This document shows positions 36,332 through 45,258 of a stretch of 64,000 nucleotides of DNA, one piece after another. The translations under genes and the position numbers were made by a program. The notes below the pieces were generated by a model. That model saw only the letters and a program-made list of their open reading frames with translations. It had not been told where the DNA came from and searched no databases. Numbering within the stretch: position 1 is the first letter of the stretch; every line of letters begins with the position of its first letter. Source of the stretch: Phycicoccus jejuensis. GTDB lineage: Bacteria > Actinomycetota > Actinomycetes > Actinomycetales > Dermatophilaceae. The stretch lies in assembly GCF_000720925.1 (NCBI RefSeq), contig NZ_JOEE01000003.1, positions 62,001 through 126,000 on the forward strand, given 5' to 3'.

Positions 36332-37906
36332 GTGGACGGGACGACGCAGCAGCTGACGCTCGTCGCGGACGAGCGCAGCTACGACCTCGTCGTCCCGGTC
36401 GGCACCCGTGTCAGCGAGGTCCTCTCGGTCCTCGGCATCTCCTCCAGCGCCACGCCGAGCTCGGTCGCGACCGCCGCCGGCCACGTCCTCGGGCCCCAGG
36501 ACCGGATCTCCGGCGACCTGCCCGCCGGCGCCGTCCTCACCGTCGTCCGGACGACCACCCACGCCGTGCACCGGGGGGTCGTCAGCCTCGACCGGTCCTC
36601 CGCCGCCCCCGGCGCCCGCCCGTCGGCCCCGGCGTGGGCCGGTGGGTCGCGCTCGCCGTCGGTCGCGACCGCCGACCCCGGGCTCTCGCTCGTCGACGAC
36701 GCCACCCAGCGCCGCGACGCCGTCGACGACGTCGACGCCACGGTCAGCCGCTCCGCGCTGCACCACCCGCGGCGCCGTCGTCGCGGGCCCGCCCGACGCG
36801 CCGCGCGACGCGCCTCGGACCTCGGGCCGGTGCTCGTCGCGGCCAGCGCCGTCGTCGCGCTCGTCGCCGCGGCGCTCGCCCTCGCCGCACCGGCCGGCAC
36901 GACCGACCAGGTCCTCGACGCCGCCGCCGTCCGCTGGGCGGCGAGCGGGGTGCTGCTCGCCGCCGCCGTGGCCGCCGTCCTCCTCACCCCCCGGCACCGC
37001 AGCGGTGCCGCCCTGGTCCGGCTCGTCGGCGCCCCCTCGCTCGCGGGTGCCGCGGGCCTCCTCGTCCCGCTCGCGTCCACGCCGTCGCGGGTCGCGGTCG
37101 CGGTGGTGCTGGCGGCCGCGCTCGGGGCCGTGGTGCTCGCGCTCGCGTCGTCCGACGGCTCGCCCGCCGACCGGGCCGAGCGGACGGCCCTGGCCTGCCT
37201 CGGCGGGCTCGCCGCCCTCGTCGCCGGCACCGTGCTCGCCGAGCAGCCGGTGACCGTGGCCGCCGCCCTCGTCGTGGGCCTCGCTCCGGTCGTCGTCCGC
37301 GCGCTGCCGAGCGCCAGCCTCGACGTCGACCAGACCCAGCTCGTCGACACCGACCGCCTCTCGACGACCGTCTGGTCGGTACGCGAGCGGCACGCCGCGC
37401 GCCGCCGCCGCGTCACCGCCACCGACGTCCGCGACCGCGTCGCGCAGGCCCGCTCGGTGGTCTCGGTCGGCACGACCTACCTCGGCGTCCTCGCCGTCGT
37501 CGCCGGATGGGTCGTCGCGCTCACCGAGCCGCTGTCGACGCTCGCGCCGTGGTCGCGCTGGGCGCTCCTCCTCGCCTCGGCCGCCGCGCTGGGGTACCAG
37601 GCGCGCCACGTCCGCGACCGGCTGGCGCGCGCCGCGATGCTCGCCACCGCGGCGTCCCTCACCCTCTCGACCTCGGTCGCCGTCGTCGACTGGGACGGCG
37701 GCTGGCGCTGGGGCGTGGTCGCCGGGGCGGTCGTCCTCGGGGTGGCCGCGGTCCTCGGCGCCGTCGCGCTGTCCGGGGGCTGGGCCTCGACCCGGCTCTC
37801 GCGCGGCGCCGACCGGCTCGAGGCGCTCGCGGTCGTCCTCGCGCTGCCGCTCGCCGTCGTGGCCGGTGGCCTCGTCGAGGCGCTGCGCCGGTTCACCTCC
37901 GGCTGA
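36332..37906 (+). CDS. EccD-like type VII secretion membrane protein (second paralogue)
   Basis: 524 residues from GTG 36332 (GGGAGGG just upstream). An N-terminal ubiquitin-like YukD/EccD domain of about 80 residues (QLTLVADERSYDLVVPVG at the start) precedes a basic linker and 11 predicted membrane helices, the EccD topology. It differs strongly from the EccD at 42591. It is encoded alone, divergent from eccC. A second EccD might pair with the first in the channel, which in ESX systems contains two EccD copies per unit. That is inference. Confidence 0.85.
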   Translation: MDGTTQQLTLVADERSYDLVVPVGTRVSEVLSVLGISSSATPSSVATAAGHVLGPQDRISGDLPAGAVLTVVRTTTHAVHRGVVSLDRSSAAPGARPSAPAWAGGSRSPSVATADPGLSLVDDATQRRDAVDDVDATVSRSALHHPRRRRRGPARRAARRASDLGPVLVAASAVVALVAAALALAAPAGTTDQVLDAAAVRWAASGVLLAAAVAAVLLTPRHRSGAALVRLVGAPSLAGAAGLLVPLASTPSRVAVAVVLAAALGAVVLALASSDGSPADRAERTALACLGGLAALVAGTVLAEQPVTVAAALVVGLAPVVVRALPSASLDVDQTQLVDTDRLSTTVWSVRERHAARRRRVTATDVRDRVAQARSVVSVGTTYLGVLAVVAGWVVALTEPLSTLAPWSRWALLLASAAALGYQARHVRDRLARAAMLATAASLTLSTSVAVVDWDGGWRWGVVAGAVVLGVAAVLGAVALSGGWASTRLSRGADRLEALAVVLALPLAVVAGGLVEALRRFTSG

Positions 37907-38010
37907 TCCCCGGCCACGCGAGACCACCCCTGACCTCGCCCCGCCGCCCCGACTTTGCCCGGCCGCCCCGTCACACCACCCCGGCGAGACGGGACGACCC
38001 CGGCACGACG

Positions 38011-38045
38011 GAGCGCCCCTCCCCCGGCACGGGAAAGGGGCGCTC
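38011..38045. terminator. Hairpin between convergent eccD-like and Gly-rich protein genes
   Basis: 10-bp stem GAGCGCCCCT/AGGGGCGCTC (38011-38020, 38036-38045) with a 15-nt loop, in the 158-base gap between two genes that end towards each other. No T-tract. Confidence 0.7.
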
Positions 38046-38064
38046 GCGTGACGTGGCCGGCGTG

Positions 38065-39534
38065 TCAGCGCCAGACGGGCGGGGTCGCATCGTCCTCGCC
38101 CTCGAACCAGGTCTCCTCGTCCTCGTGGGTCAGGTGGTCGACGTCCTGGGCCTGCTCGTCGCGGCCCCGGCGTCCACCGCGCCCCCCGGAGGCGGCTCCG
38201 ACGGCACCCTTGGCCCCGGCACCGCGGCCGCCGCTCTCGCCGACCTTCGGGACCCCGTACTTCCCGGTGCTGCGCGACCCGGTGACCCCGGCCGCGCCGC
38301 GACCGCCACCGGCGCCCCGGGCACCACCGCGCGCGGCGGCACCCTGACCACCGGGGGCGACGGTCGTGCGCCCGGCCGCGCCGGCCGCACCGCGACCCGC
38401 GGCTCCGCCGGCTCCACGGCCCGCGGCGGAGGTGCTGCCGGCCACCAGGCCGGGGCGGCCGGCCGCGCCGGCGGCACCGAACGCGCCACCACCCATCCGC
38501 CCGAGCACGCCCTTGCCGAGCAGCGCGGCGCCACCCATGAGGGCGCCGCCGCCGACCGCACCGGCGCCGCCGAGGCCTCCGGCACCGCCGCCGGATGACC
38601 CACCGCCCGGCGCGGTCCCGGCCCAGCCGGTGCTGCCGGCGCCACCGGGCGTGACCGTGCCGGTCGTGCCGCCGTCGAGGTGGACCGGGGTCGGCGTCGG
38701 GCTGACCGGGCTGACCGGGGCCGGCGGCTCGACCGGCGGGGTGGTCGTCGGCGGGGTGGTCGTCGGCGGCTGCGGGTTCTCGACGACCGGCTCCTGCACC
38801 CAGCCGGTCGGGTGCGACACGTGGTAGACGCCACCGCCCCCACCACCGCCCGAGGGCGCGACGTACGAGCCCCCGCTCGGGCCGCCACCGGACGGGTACC
38901 CACCCCCGCCGCCGCCCCCGCCGGAGGACCCCGGGTCGATGGTCACGGAGTCCTGCGCGGCCACGGGCATCTCCCGGGCCGCTCCACGGATGCCGGAGCC
39001 GAAGCCGGCGAGCACGGTCGCGGACTGCTGCTCACGCTGCTCGCGCTGCGCGGCGACGGCCGCGTCGAAGCCGGCCTGGTCGAAGACCTTGCCGTCCGGC
39101 GCGGGCTGACCGCCCTGGCGCGCCTGGGTGTGCTCGTAGGACGAGCGGTCGACATCGGTCGAGATCGTGCGCACCGTGTTCTGGTACGCCTGCCGCGCCG
39201 TGTCCGCCGCGTCCGCGGCCTGGTTCAGTCCCCGCTTGATGCCGGTGATCTCCTCGGCCCGGTCATCGAGCTGGCCGGCGAGCCTCTGGAGCGTGGCGTA
39301 GGCCGCGTCGGCGGCCGGGCCCGTCCACGGTCGGTCCGCCCCCTGCAGCTTCGTGATGACCGAGCGCACCTCGGTGGCGAGGTTGCTCACCGTGTCGGCG
39401 GTGGTCCCCCAGTCGTCGGCGGTCATCCGCACGAGGACCGTCGAGAATCCGTAGATCCCGTAGAGCTTGCGCTCGTTGGGCCCCGCGTCGGCCGGCAGCG
39501 CCGGGTTGCTCGGGCCCTCGTCAGGAATGACCAT
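38065..39534 (-). CDS. Large Gly-rich WXG100-like protein, candidate type VII substrate or matrix protein
   Basis: 489 residues. The N-terminal 190 residues are helical, with a W-x-G turn in RPWTGPAADAAY, as in WXG100/PPE-like exported proteins. About 270 residues of glycine-, proline-, alanine- and serine-rich low-complexity sequence follow. The last 35 residues are acidic with two tryptophans (HLTHEDEETWFEGEDDA and on to PPVWR). No signal peptide. Its ATG overlaps the stop of the mycosin gene upstream (TGATG), so it belongs to the mycosin/WXG operon. Export by the T7SS is inferred. Confidence 0.75.
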   Translation of the reverse strand: MVIPDEGPSNPALPADAGPNERKLYGIYGFSTVLVRMTADDWGTTADTVSNLATEVRSVITKLQGADRPWTGPAADAAYATLQRLAGQLDDRAEEITGIKRGLNQAADAADTARQAYQNTVRTISTDVDRSSYEHTQARQGGQPAPDGKVFDQAGFDAAVAAQREQREQQSATVLAGFGSGIRGAAREMPVAAQDSVTIDPGSSGGGGGGGGYPSGGGPSGGSYVAPSGGGGGGGVYHVSHPTGWVQEPVVENPQPPTTTPPTTTPPVEPPAPVSPVSPTPTPVHLDGGTTGTVTPGGAGSTGWAGTAPGGGSSGGGAGGLGGAGAVGGGALMGGAALLGKGVLGRMGGGAFGAAGAAGRPGLVAGSTSAAGRGAGGAAGRGAAGAAGRTTVAPGGQGAAARGGARGAGGGRGAAGVTGSRSTGKYGVPKVGESGGRGAGAKGAVGAASGGRGGRRGRDEQAQDVDHLTHEDEETWFEGEDDATPPVWR

Positions 39535-41024
39535 CAGTGGTTCCTCCCCTCGGCGCTCGCGGCGCCGTCCGTCGTCGTGGTGCTGGTCGTGGTGGCAGAG
39601 GTGGTCGGTGTGGGGGACGCCCCCGCGGCCGCACGGCGTCCGCGCAGGACGAGCCCACCTCCGGCGAGGAGCAGGAGCACGAGCACGACGGCGCCGAGGA
39701 GCAGCCACGGCGGCCCACCCGGGCCGCCGGCGCGGACGGCCGGGGCCGCCTGGGCCGCCGGCGTGCCGGACGGGGTCGCACTGACGGTCGGGGACGTCGA
39801 CGGGCTCGCGGAGCCCGTCGAGGTCGACGCCGGCAGGCCCATGGACGTCGCGACCTGCTGCACCGTCGGCTCCTCGTTCTTGCCCGGGCGGACGAACGGG
39901 TTGTCCTTCGGCAGCGCCGAGGGGTCGACCTCCACGGCGTCGGCAGGGTCGAAGATGCCCCAGCCGTAGGCGGGGTTGGCGCTGCGCACCGTGGGCAGGT
40001 CCGCCCCGCTGCGCCGGAACCAGGTCTCGTAGCCGCTGCCGCTCTTCTTCTCGCGCAGCCCCACGTTGTCCTTGACCGCGTGGAGGATCTGCCCGGCGCT
40101 CGCGTCCGGGTGGGCGGACCGCATCGCCGCGATGCCGCCGGCGACGATCGCCGTGGCGATCGACGAGCCCGAGACGACGGTGTCGCTGTGCCAGCCGGAG
40201 CCGTCGTAGCTGCCGGCCATGACGTCCTTGCCCGGCGCCGCGAGGGCGAGGGACGCGCTGCCCTTGATGCCGAACTCCGGGATCCGGCCGGCCGAGTCGA
40301 CGCTCGTCACCGCGAGCACCCCGTTGCCCTCACCGGGCCACATCCCCGACTTCGCGTCGTTGGGGGTGCCGGCGACGACGATCGCGTCGGCCCGGTAGGC
40401 CGCGAGGAGGGCGTCGACGATCTCGTCGTCGTAGCGGCCGACGAGGCTGATGCTGATGACGTCGGCGCCGTCCGAGGCGGCTCGCTCGACCGCGCGGGCC
40501 ATGCCCTCGTCGACGCTGTCCCCGCCGTCGACGGACGGACAGGTCGGCCGGTCCTTCGCGTCACGGTAGAACGCGGCGTAGTGCCGGATCGTCGCGTCGG
40601 GCGCGACGCCGCGGATCCCACGACCGCCCGGCCCCGTGCCCTTCCCGGAGCCGGCGATGAGCGCCGCCATGCTCGTGGCGTGCTCGGCGGGCTTGCCGGT
40701 GGCCGACGGCGAGCGGAGGGGAGCGTCGTAGCCGTCGCCCCTGCAGAGGCTCCGGCTGGAGTCGACCTTCCCACGGAGCTCGGGGACGTCGGCGTCGATC
40801 GGCCCGTCGATGACGGCGACCGTCACACCCTGGCCGGTGCCCCGGCGGTTGAGCTCGTCGACGCCCATCGCCGTGCGCCACCACTCGCCCGGGGACGCGG
40901 CCGCCGACAGGCGGTCGGGCGCACCGGCGAGGGTCCCGGCCGTCGCGGACGCGGCCGCGGCACCGCCCGTCGTGGCCACGAGGGCCAGGGCGAGCACGGT
41001 GGCAGGCACGCGGGCTCGACGCAT
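39534..41024 (-). CDS. Mycosin-like subtilisin protease (S8), membrane-anchored
   Basis: 496 residues: signal peptide (to about residue 26), S8 catalytic domain with D73 (AVIDGPI), H115 (EHATSM) and S288 (SGSSIATA), a Ser/Thr/Pro-rich spacer and a C-terminal membrane helix (about 440-462). This is the mycosin layout. It is the second mycosin of the locus and is coupled to the two flanking genes by overlapping stop/start codons. Proline and threonine runs at the end are low complexity. Confidence 0.9.
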   Translation of the reverse strand: MRRARVPATVLALALVATTGGAAAASATAGTLAGAPDRLSAAASPGEWWRTAMGVDELNRRGTGQGVTVAVIDGPIDADVPELRGKVDSSRSLCRGDGYDAPLRSPSATGKPAEHATSMAALIAGSGKGTGPGGRGIRGVAPDATIRHYAAFYRDAKDRPTCPSVDGGDSVDEGMARAVERAASDGADVISISLVGRYDDEIVDALLAAYRADAIVVAGTPNDAKSGMWPGEGNGVLAVTSVDSAGRIPEFGIKGSASLALAAPGKDVMAGSYDGSGWHSDTVVSGSSIATAIVAGGIAAMRSAHPDASAGQILHAVKDNVGLREKKSGSGYETWFRRSGADLPTVRSANPAYGWGIFDPADAVEVDPSALPKDNPFVRPGKNEEPTVQQVATSMGLPASTSTGSASPSTSPTVSATPSGTPAAQAAPAVRAGGPGGPPWLLLGAVVLVLLLLAGGGLVLRGRRAAAGASPTPTTSATTTSTTTTDGAASAEGRNH

Positions 41025-41611
41025 CAGCCGACGTCCATGCCGCTGGAAGGCGGCGGGGTGGACGGCGCGGCGCCACCGCTCGACGGACCGGTCGGGGTGG
41101 AGGCCGACGTCCCGCCCGCGCCGGTGTCGACACCGGGGCCCACGGGGTCGGTGGGCGCCGGCGCCTCCTCGGCGATGCGCACCTGGGCCGCGCTCCCCTC
41201 GACCGCGGCCTCGTCCCGGGCGGCCCGCTCCGTCTGCTGCGCGGACGCGAAGTCGTCAGGCGTGGCCCAGCGGGCCTGCAGGGTCTGGAAGGCGTCGCCG
41301 GAGGCCTCGTCGCGCTCGCGGAGCTCGGCGCCGGCCTGGGCCAGCGCCTGCGCGGCGGCGGTCAGGTCGTCGCGGATGCCCCGCAGCGTCGCCTCGTAGA
41401 TGTGGGCCGCGGCCGTGTAGACGGTCGCGAAGTCCTGCGCCTCCGGGATCTCGCCGAAGGTCGAGCGCGACGCGACGGTGTACTCCACCGTCCGCAGCGC
41501 GTCGTGGGTCGAGCTCGTCCAGTCCTGCTCGTAGTCCAGCCCGAGCGTCTGCAGGATGCTCGGGTACTGGATGGGTCCAGCGCCCGGTCCGCCGTCGTCG
41601 AGTCGTGGCAC
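41024..41611 (-). CDS. Helical T7SS-associated protein, hypothetical
   Basis: 195 residues: a mostly helical N-terminal 140 residues, rich in Ala, Glu and Arg, then a Pro/Gly/Ser-rich tail. There is no signal peptide or membrane helix. The size and position between WXG100 genes and a mycosin suggest an accessory or exported helical protein of the type VII locus; no family is recognised. The stop overlaps the mycosin start (TGATG). Confidence 0.7.
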   Translation of the reverse strand: MPRLDDGGPGAGPIQYPSILQTLGLDYEQDWTSSTHDALRTVEYTVASRSTFGEIPEAQDFATVYTAAAHIYEATLRGIRDDLTAAAQALAQAGAELRERDEASGDAFQTLQARWATPDDFASAQQTERAARDEAAVEGSAAQVRIAEEAPAPTDPVGPGVDTGAGGTSASTPTGPSSGGAAPSTPPPSSGMDVG

Positions 41612-41674
41612 GTCGTCTCCTCGGTCCGTTCCGTCACGGGCGCCCCGCGCCCGTGGTCCTCCCCGTCACGCCGC

Positions 41675-41707
41675 GGTGCCGGTGCCTCCCGAGGAGGCAC
41701 CGGCACC
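41675..41707 (-). terminator. Internal hairpin after the WXG100 pair
   Basis: Perfect 15-bp stem GGTGCCGGTGCCTCC (41675-41689) with 41693-41707, 3-nt loop, no T-tract. It lies between the WXG100 gene ending at 41729 and the 41611 start, inside what looks like one operon. Partial termination here would make more WXG100 mRNA than downstream mRNA. Confidence 0.7.
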
Positions 41708-41728
41708 CGGCGCGTGCACGTCGGGCGC

Positions 41729-42019
41729 TCAGCCCCACATGTTGGTGTTGCGCAGCTCGCCGGCGAGGTAGTCCTCCTTGGAGGAGATGACCGCCTGGCG
41801 GACGTCCATGAGGAGCTGCTTGCACTCCTGGATCTGCTTCTCCCAGTCGGCCTGGGCCTTCGAGTACGCGGCGCGGGCCGAACCGTCCCACTGCTCCACG
41901 TACTTGCTGAGGTCGTTCTTCATGTCGCCGAGCCGGCCCTCGATCTGGCCGAGACCCTTCTGCATGTCGTCGACGAGCGCGTCGATGCCGGCGCCGCCGA
42001 CCTTGATTCCGTCACCCAT
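41729..42019 (-). CDS. WXG100 family (ESAT-6-like) protein
   Basis: 96 residues, two helices joined by the W-x-G turn in VEQWDGSARAAY, the classic WXG100 fold and size. GAAGGGGA precedes the ATG. It is paired with the WXG100 gene 24 bases upstream, as in EsxA/EsxB heterodimers. Exported as a dimer by the EccC machine. The C-terminus ends in TNMWG. Confidence 0.9.
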   Translation of the reverse strand: MGDGIKVGGAGIDALVDDMQKGLGQIEGRLGDMKNDLSKYVEQWDGSARAAYSKAQADWEKQIQECKQLLMDVRQAVISSKEDYLAGELRNTNMWG

Positions 42020-42043
42020 GATCGTTCAGTCCCCTTCGTCGGC

Positions 42044-42361
42044 TCAGCCGTTGCCGAGCATGCTGCTGTACTTGCTGAGGTTCGACGACGCGGCGGCATC
42101 GTCGGCGTCGTACTGACGCTGCGTGCCGGTGAGATTCGCCTCGAACGTGTCGAGCACGTCGACGATGTCCTGCGTCTGCACCTTCCACGCCTCGCTGACG
42201 TTCTGGAAGCTGGCAGCGCCCTGCCCCTCCCAGTGCGCCTTGACGGCCTCCATCTGCGTGCGCAGGTCGTTGACCTGCTTGCGGAGGTCCCCCCGCGCAG
42301 CTGAGACGATGTCGGCGCTGGCCTTGACGACGCCTGCGCCGGCCCTGAACTGGTCACCCAT
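42044..42361 (-). CDS. WXG100 family (CFP-10-like) protein
   Basis: 105 residues with the W-x-G turn in AHWEGQGAASF and two long helices. GAAGGA lies before ATG 42361. First gene of the minus-strand WXG100/mycosin operon, divergent from the eccD-eccB-mycP operon. The C-terminus (YSSMLGNG) has no clear YxxxD/E signal. Confidence 0.9.
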   Translation of the reverse strand: MGDQFRAGAGVVKASADIVSAARGDLRKQVNDLRTQMEAVKAHWEGQGAASFQNVSEAWKVQTQDIVDVLDTFEANLTGTQRQYDADDAAASSNLSKYSSMLGNG

Positions 42362-42590
42362 GCTGTGTCCTTCCCTCGTGCGACGACGATCGTGCCGCAG
42401 CCGTTTCACTGACCCCCTGAAGGGCTGGTGTCCATCGGACGTGGTTCCGGTGCGGCCCCTCGTCCTGCACTCGACCCTACGGTGCCATGCGAAAAGGGTC
42501 GATGGGGAGAACTCCCCGAACCCCACGCGTCTATGCTCGGGGCGCGTCGGGACCGGCACCGGGCCGGCCGTCGAGGGGAGAGTCGAAACC
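42362..42590. promoter_or_regulatory. Divergent promoter region of the two T7SS operons
   Basis: 229 bases between wxg100 (-) and eccD (+). A -10-like TATGCT is at 42532-42537 on the + strand, giving an eccD leader of about 48 bases. The region has a short lower-GC part (42470-42540). No clear operator dyad was found and no promoter could be fixed for the minus strand. Confidence 0.4.
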
Positions 42591-43925
42591 GTGAGCCAGT
42601 CCAGCGCCGCCTCCGCGTCGCTCGTCCGAGTCTCCGTGTCGTCGGGCACCCGTCGCGCGGATCTCGGTGTGCCGGGCGGCATCCCGGTCGTCGAGATCGT
42701 CCCCGAGCTCGCGCGCGAGCTCGGGGTCCTCGATCCCGAGCAGGCCACGCACGGCTTCCGGCTCGTCGCGGGCGGCGGGACCCTCCTCGACCCCGACCGC
42801 TCGTTCGCGGCCCAGGGGGTGACCGACGGGTCGGTGCTGAGCCTCGAGGTCGTCGACCCCTCGACCGACAAGGTCTACGACGACGTCGTCGAAGCCGTCG
42901 CGGACGTCGTCGAGACGCAGTTCGCCCCGTGGACCGCGCGGCACAGCGCGGGCACGGCGGTCGGCGCCTCCGTCGTCCTCTTCCTCTGCGCGGCCTGGGC
43001 CCTGTTCACCGCTCGGGACACCGGGCTGCTCGTCGCCGCCGTCGCGCTCGCCGTCGCCCTCCTCCTCGTGGGCTCGGCCGCCGTCCTCCACGCGCGGGCG
43101 CAGGCCGGCGGCGCGCTCGCCCTCGCGCTCACCGCCCTCGCGTTCGCGGCGACCTCCGGCAGCGCCGTCGCCCCGGCCGACGCGCTCTGGGGCCGCGGCC
43201 TGGTCTGGGTCGGCTCCGCCGTCGCGATCGTGGGGCTCGCCGCGGCCCTCGTCGTGGCCCGGCACCGTCTGGTGCTGGCCGCCGGGGCCGTCGTCGGTCT
43301 CGTCGCCACCGCGGTCGGCCTCGCGACCGGGGTGCTCGAGGTCGACGTGACGACGGTGTGCGCCGTCGTCCTCGTGCTCGCGGTCGTCGTCGGCAACGTC
43401 CTCCCCTGGGCCGGCCTCTCCTCGAGCCGGCTCAGCTCGCACGCACCCCGCACCGAGGCCGAGATCGAGGCCGACGTGCCCGAGGTCGACCGCGAGCGCG
43501 TCCGCGGCCAGGTGGCCCTCGGTCACGAGGTGATGGTCGCCGTCGGGCTGTCGACCGGCGGGGCGGCGCTCCTCGTCACGCCGCAGCTCGTCGCCGACGG
43601 GCTGGCCGGGACCGCCCTCGTCCTCGCCGGGTGCGCCGCCACGCTGCTGCGCACGCGGCACGCCCGCACCCGCACCACCGTCGTCATCGCGATGGCCACG
43701 GGCATCCTCGGCGTGGCCCTCGCCGCCGTCGTCGCCGCGCTGACGCACCCGACGTGGCGACCGGCCCTCGCGGTGCTCCTCGGGGCGACCGGCGCGGTCG
43801 TCGTCGCGCTGGCCGTCCTCGCCCCCCGCACCCGGGTCCGCCTCGGCCGGGTGGCCGACGCCCTCGACGGCGTCGCGCTCGTGTCGCTCCTGCCCCTGGC
43901 CGCCGCCACCGTCGGGATCCTCTGA
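42591..43925 (+). CDS. eccD: Type VII secretion membrane protein EccD
   Basis: 444 residues from GTG 42591 with GGGGAG upstream. Ubiquitin-like YukD domain (about residues 8-90, starting SLVRVSVSSGTRRADLGV) followed by 11 predicted membrane helices. EccD builds the inner-membrane pore region of ESX secretion systems. Followed after one base by eccB and then a mycosin, one operon. Confidence 0.92.
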   Translation: MSQSSAASASLVRVSVSSGTRRADLGVPGGIPVVEIVPELARELGVLDPEQATHGFRLVAGGGTLLDPDRSFAAQGVTDGSVLSLEVVDPSTDKVYDDVVEAVADVVETQFAPWTARHSAGTAVGASVVLFLCAAWALFTARDTGLLVAAVALAVALLLVGSAAVLHARAQAGGALALALTALAFAATSGSAVAPADALWGRGLVWVGSAVAIVGLAAALVVARHRLVLAAGAVVGLVATAVGLATGVLEVDVTTVCAVVLVLAVVVGNVLPWAGLSSSRLSSHAPRTEAEIEADVPEVDRERVRGQVALGHEVMVAVGLSTGGAALLVTPQLVADGLAGTALVLAGCAATLLRTRHARTRTTVVIAMATGILGVALAAVVAALTHPTWRPALAVLLGATGAVVVALAVLAPRTRVRLGRVADALDGVALVSLLPLAAATVGIL

Positions 43926-43926
43926 C

Positions 43927-45258
43927 GTGGCGACGAAGAAGGACCTCGTCGAGGCGCAGTCGTTCAGCCGTCGCCGGCTGACCACCGCGTTCGTCAGCGG
44001 TGCCCCGGGCGGTCGCGAGGTCGAGCCCGACCGCCCGCTGCGGGCCGTCGTGGGTGGCCTCGCGCTCACCGTCGTGCTCGTCCTCGGCAGCATGGCGTTC
44101 GGGTACCTGCGCTCGTCGCTCCCGGACGACTGGGGCAACGACCGGCTGGTCATCGCCGAGGACAGCGGCGCGCGGTACGTGTCCATCGACGAGGTGCTGC
44201 ACCCGGTCGTCAACACCGTCAGCGCCCGCCTGCTCATCCCGAGCAACCAGTTCAAGGTGCTCGCCGTGCCGGACGAGGAGCTCGCCGACAAGGAGCGCGG
44301 CGCGACCCTCGGCATCCTCGGTGCCCCCGACTCCCTCGCACCGGCCGACCGCCTCGTCAACACCGGCTGGCTCTCGTGCCTCGGTGCGGGGCAGCAGGTC
44401 TCGTCCGCCATCGGTCCGAAGCGCCGGGCCGAGCCCGCCGACGGCGCCGCCGTGCTCGTCCGCACCGACGAGGCGGTGTTCGTCGTCGCGGACGGGATGC
44501 GCTACCCGGTGCGCGGTCGCGACCTGTCGGCCGTCTCGGTCGCCCTGCGGCTCGACGGGCGCCCGCCGGTCGCCGCCCCGGCCGCGTGGCTCAACCTCTT
44601 CCCCCAGGGGCCGGCGCTCGGCCCGCTCACCGTCGACGACCTCGGCAAGCCGCTCCCCGGTCTCCCGCCCGGTGCCTCGGTCGGGTCCGTGCTCGAGCTG
44701 CAGGACGACGGTCGTCACTACCTCGTCACCCCCGACGGCACCCTCGAGCCGCTGCCCGACGTCGCGCTCGCGATGTACCGCCTCGGCTCGGGGGCGTCCG
44801 CCGACGTCCTGCCCGTCGAGGGCGCGCAGATCGCCCGCCTCCAGGTCGTGCCGCAGCGCACCGCCCCGACGGCCTGGCCCGAGAAGCTGCCGACGGCCCT
44901 GGAGACCACGCCGTGCGCGACGCTCACGGCCGCGGCGAACACGGCCCCCGTCGTCGCGCTGACGACGGTCACCAGCGACCCGCCGGCATCCGACCGCGGC
45001 CGCACCGTCGTCGACACCGGGTCCGGCGCGCTCGTCCGGGCGGTGTCGGGGCAGGTGCTCGGCAAGGGTCCCGTGCTGGCCGTGGACCAGACCGCCACGG
45101 CCTACTCGGTCGTCGGCGCGGACACCGAGGTGCTCGCCCGCCTGGGCTACACGTCCGGAGACGTCGTCCCGGTCCCCGCGGCCTGGACCGAGCTGTTCCG
45201 CTCGGGCCCGGCCCTCGGCGAGGACGCCGCCCGCACGGTCGTCTCGGGCACGTCGTGA
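43927..45258 (+). CDS. eccB: Type VII secretion core component EccB
   Basis: 443 residues. N-terminal cytoplasmic segment with KKDLVEAQSFSRRRL, one membrane helix (about 42-60), and a large outside domain with repeats and two cysteines (WLSCLG, TTPCATL), as in EccB. It forms the extracytoplasmic part of the ESX complex. The stop overlaps the mycosin GTG (GTGA). Confidence 0.95.
   Translation: MATKKDLVEAQSFSRRRLTTAFVSGAPGGREVEPDRPLRAVVGGLALTVVLVLGSMAFGYLRSSLPDDWGNDRLVIAEDSGARYVSIDEVLHPVVNTVSARLLIPSNQFKVLAVPDEELADKERGATLGILGAPDSLAPADRLVNTGWLSCLGAGQQVSSAIGPKRRAEPADGAAVLVRTDEAVFVVADGMRYPVRGRDLSAVSVALRLDGRPPVAAPAAWLNLFPQGPALGPLTVDDLGKPLPGLPPGASVGSVLELQDDGRHYLVTPDGTLEPLPDVALAMYRLGSGASADVLPVEGAQIARLQVVPQRTAPTAWPEKLPTALETTPCATLTAAANTAPVVALTTVTSDPPASDRGRTVVDTGSGALVRAVSGQVLGKGPVLAVDQTATAYSVVGADTEVLARLGYTSGDVVPVPAAWTELFRSGPALGEDAARTVVSGTS

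Noticed and set aside
32236..38598. A 2120-codon open frame on the + strand across eccC and beyond
   Set aside because: It is antisense to eccC and the Gly-rich gene. It has Arg/Asp/Gly-heavy composition typical of shadow frames in high-GC DNA, and no domain, ribosome site or promoter. eccC on the other strand has clear motifs.
38180..38960. Repetitive GC-rich DNA as a possible non-coding repeat array
   Set aside because: It is the in-frame Gly/Pro/Ala-rich region of the T7SS-linked protein, with codon use like its neighbours.
39534..41024. Second mycosin as an inactive paralogue
   Set aside because: Asp73, His115 and Ser288 are all in place with normal flanking motifs. The changed HAT in place of HGT is not enough to call it dead.
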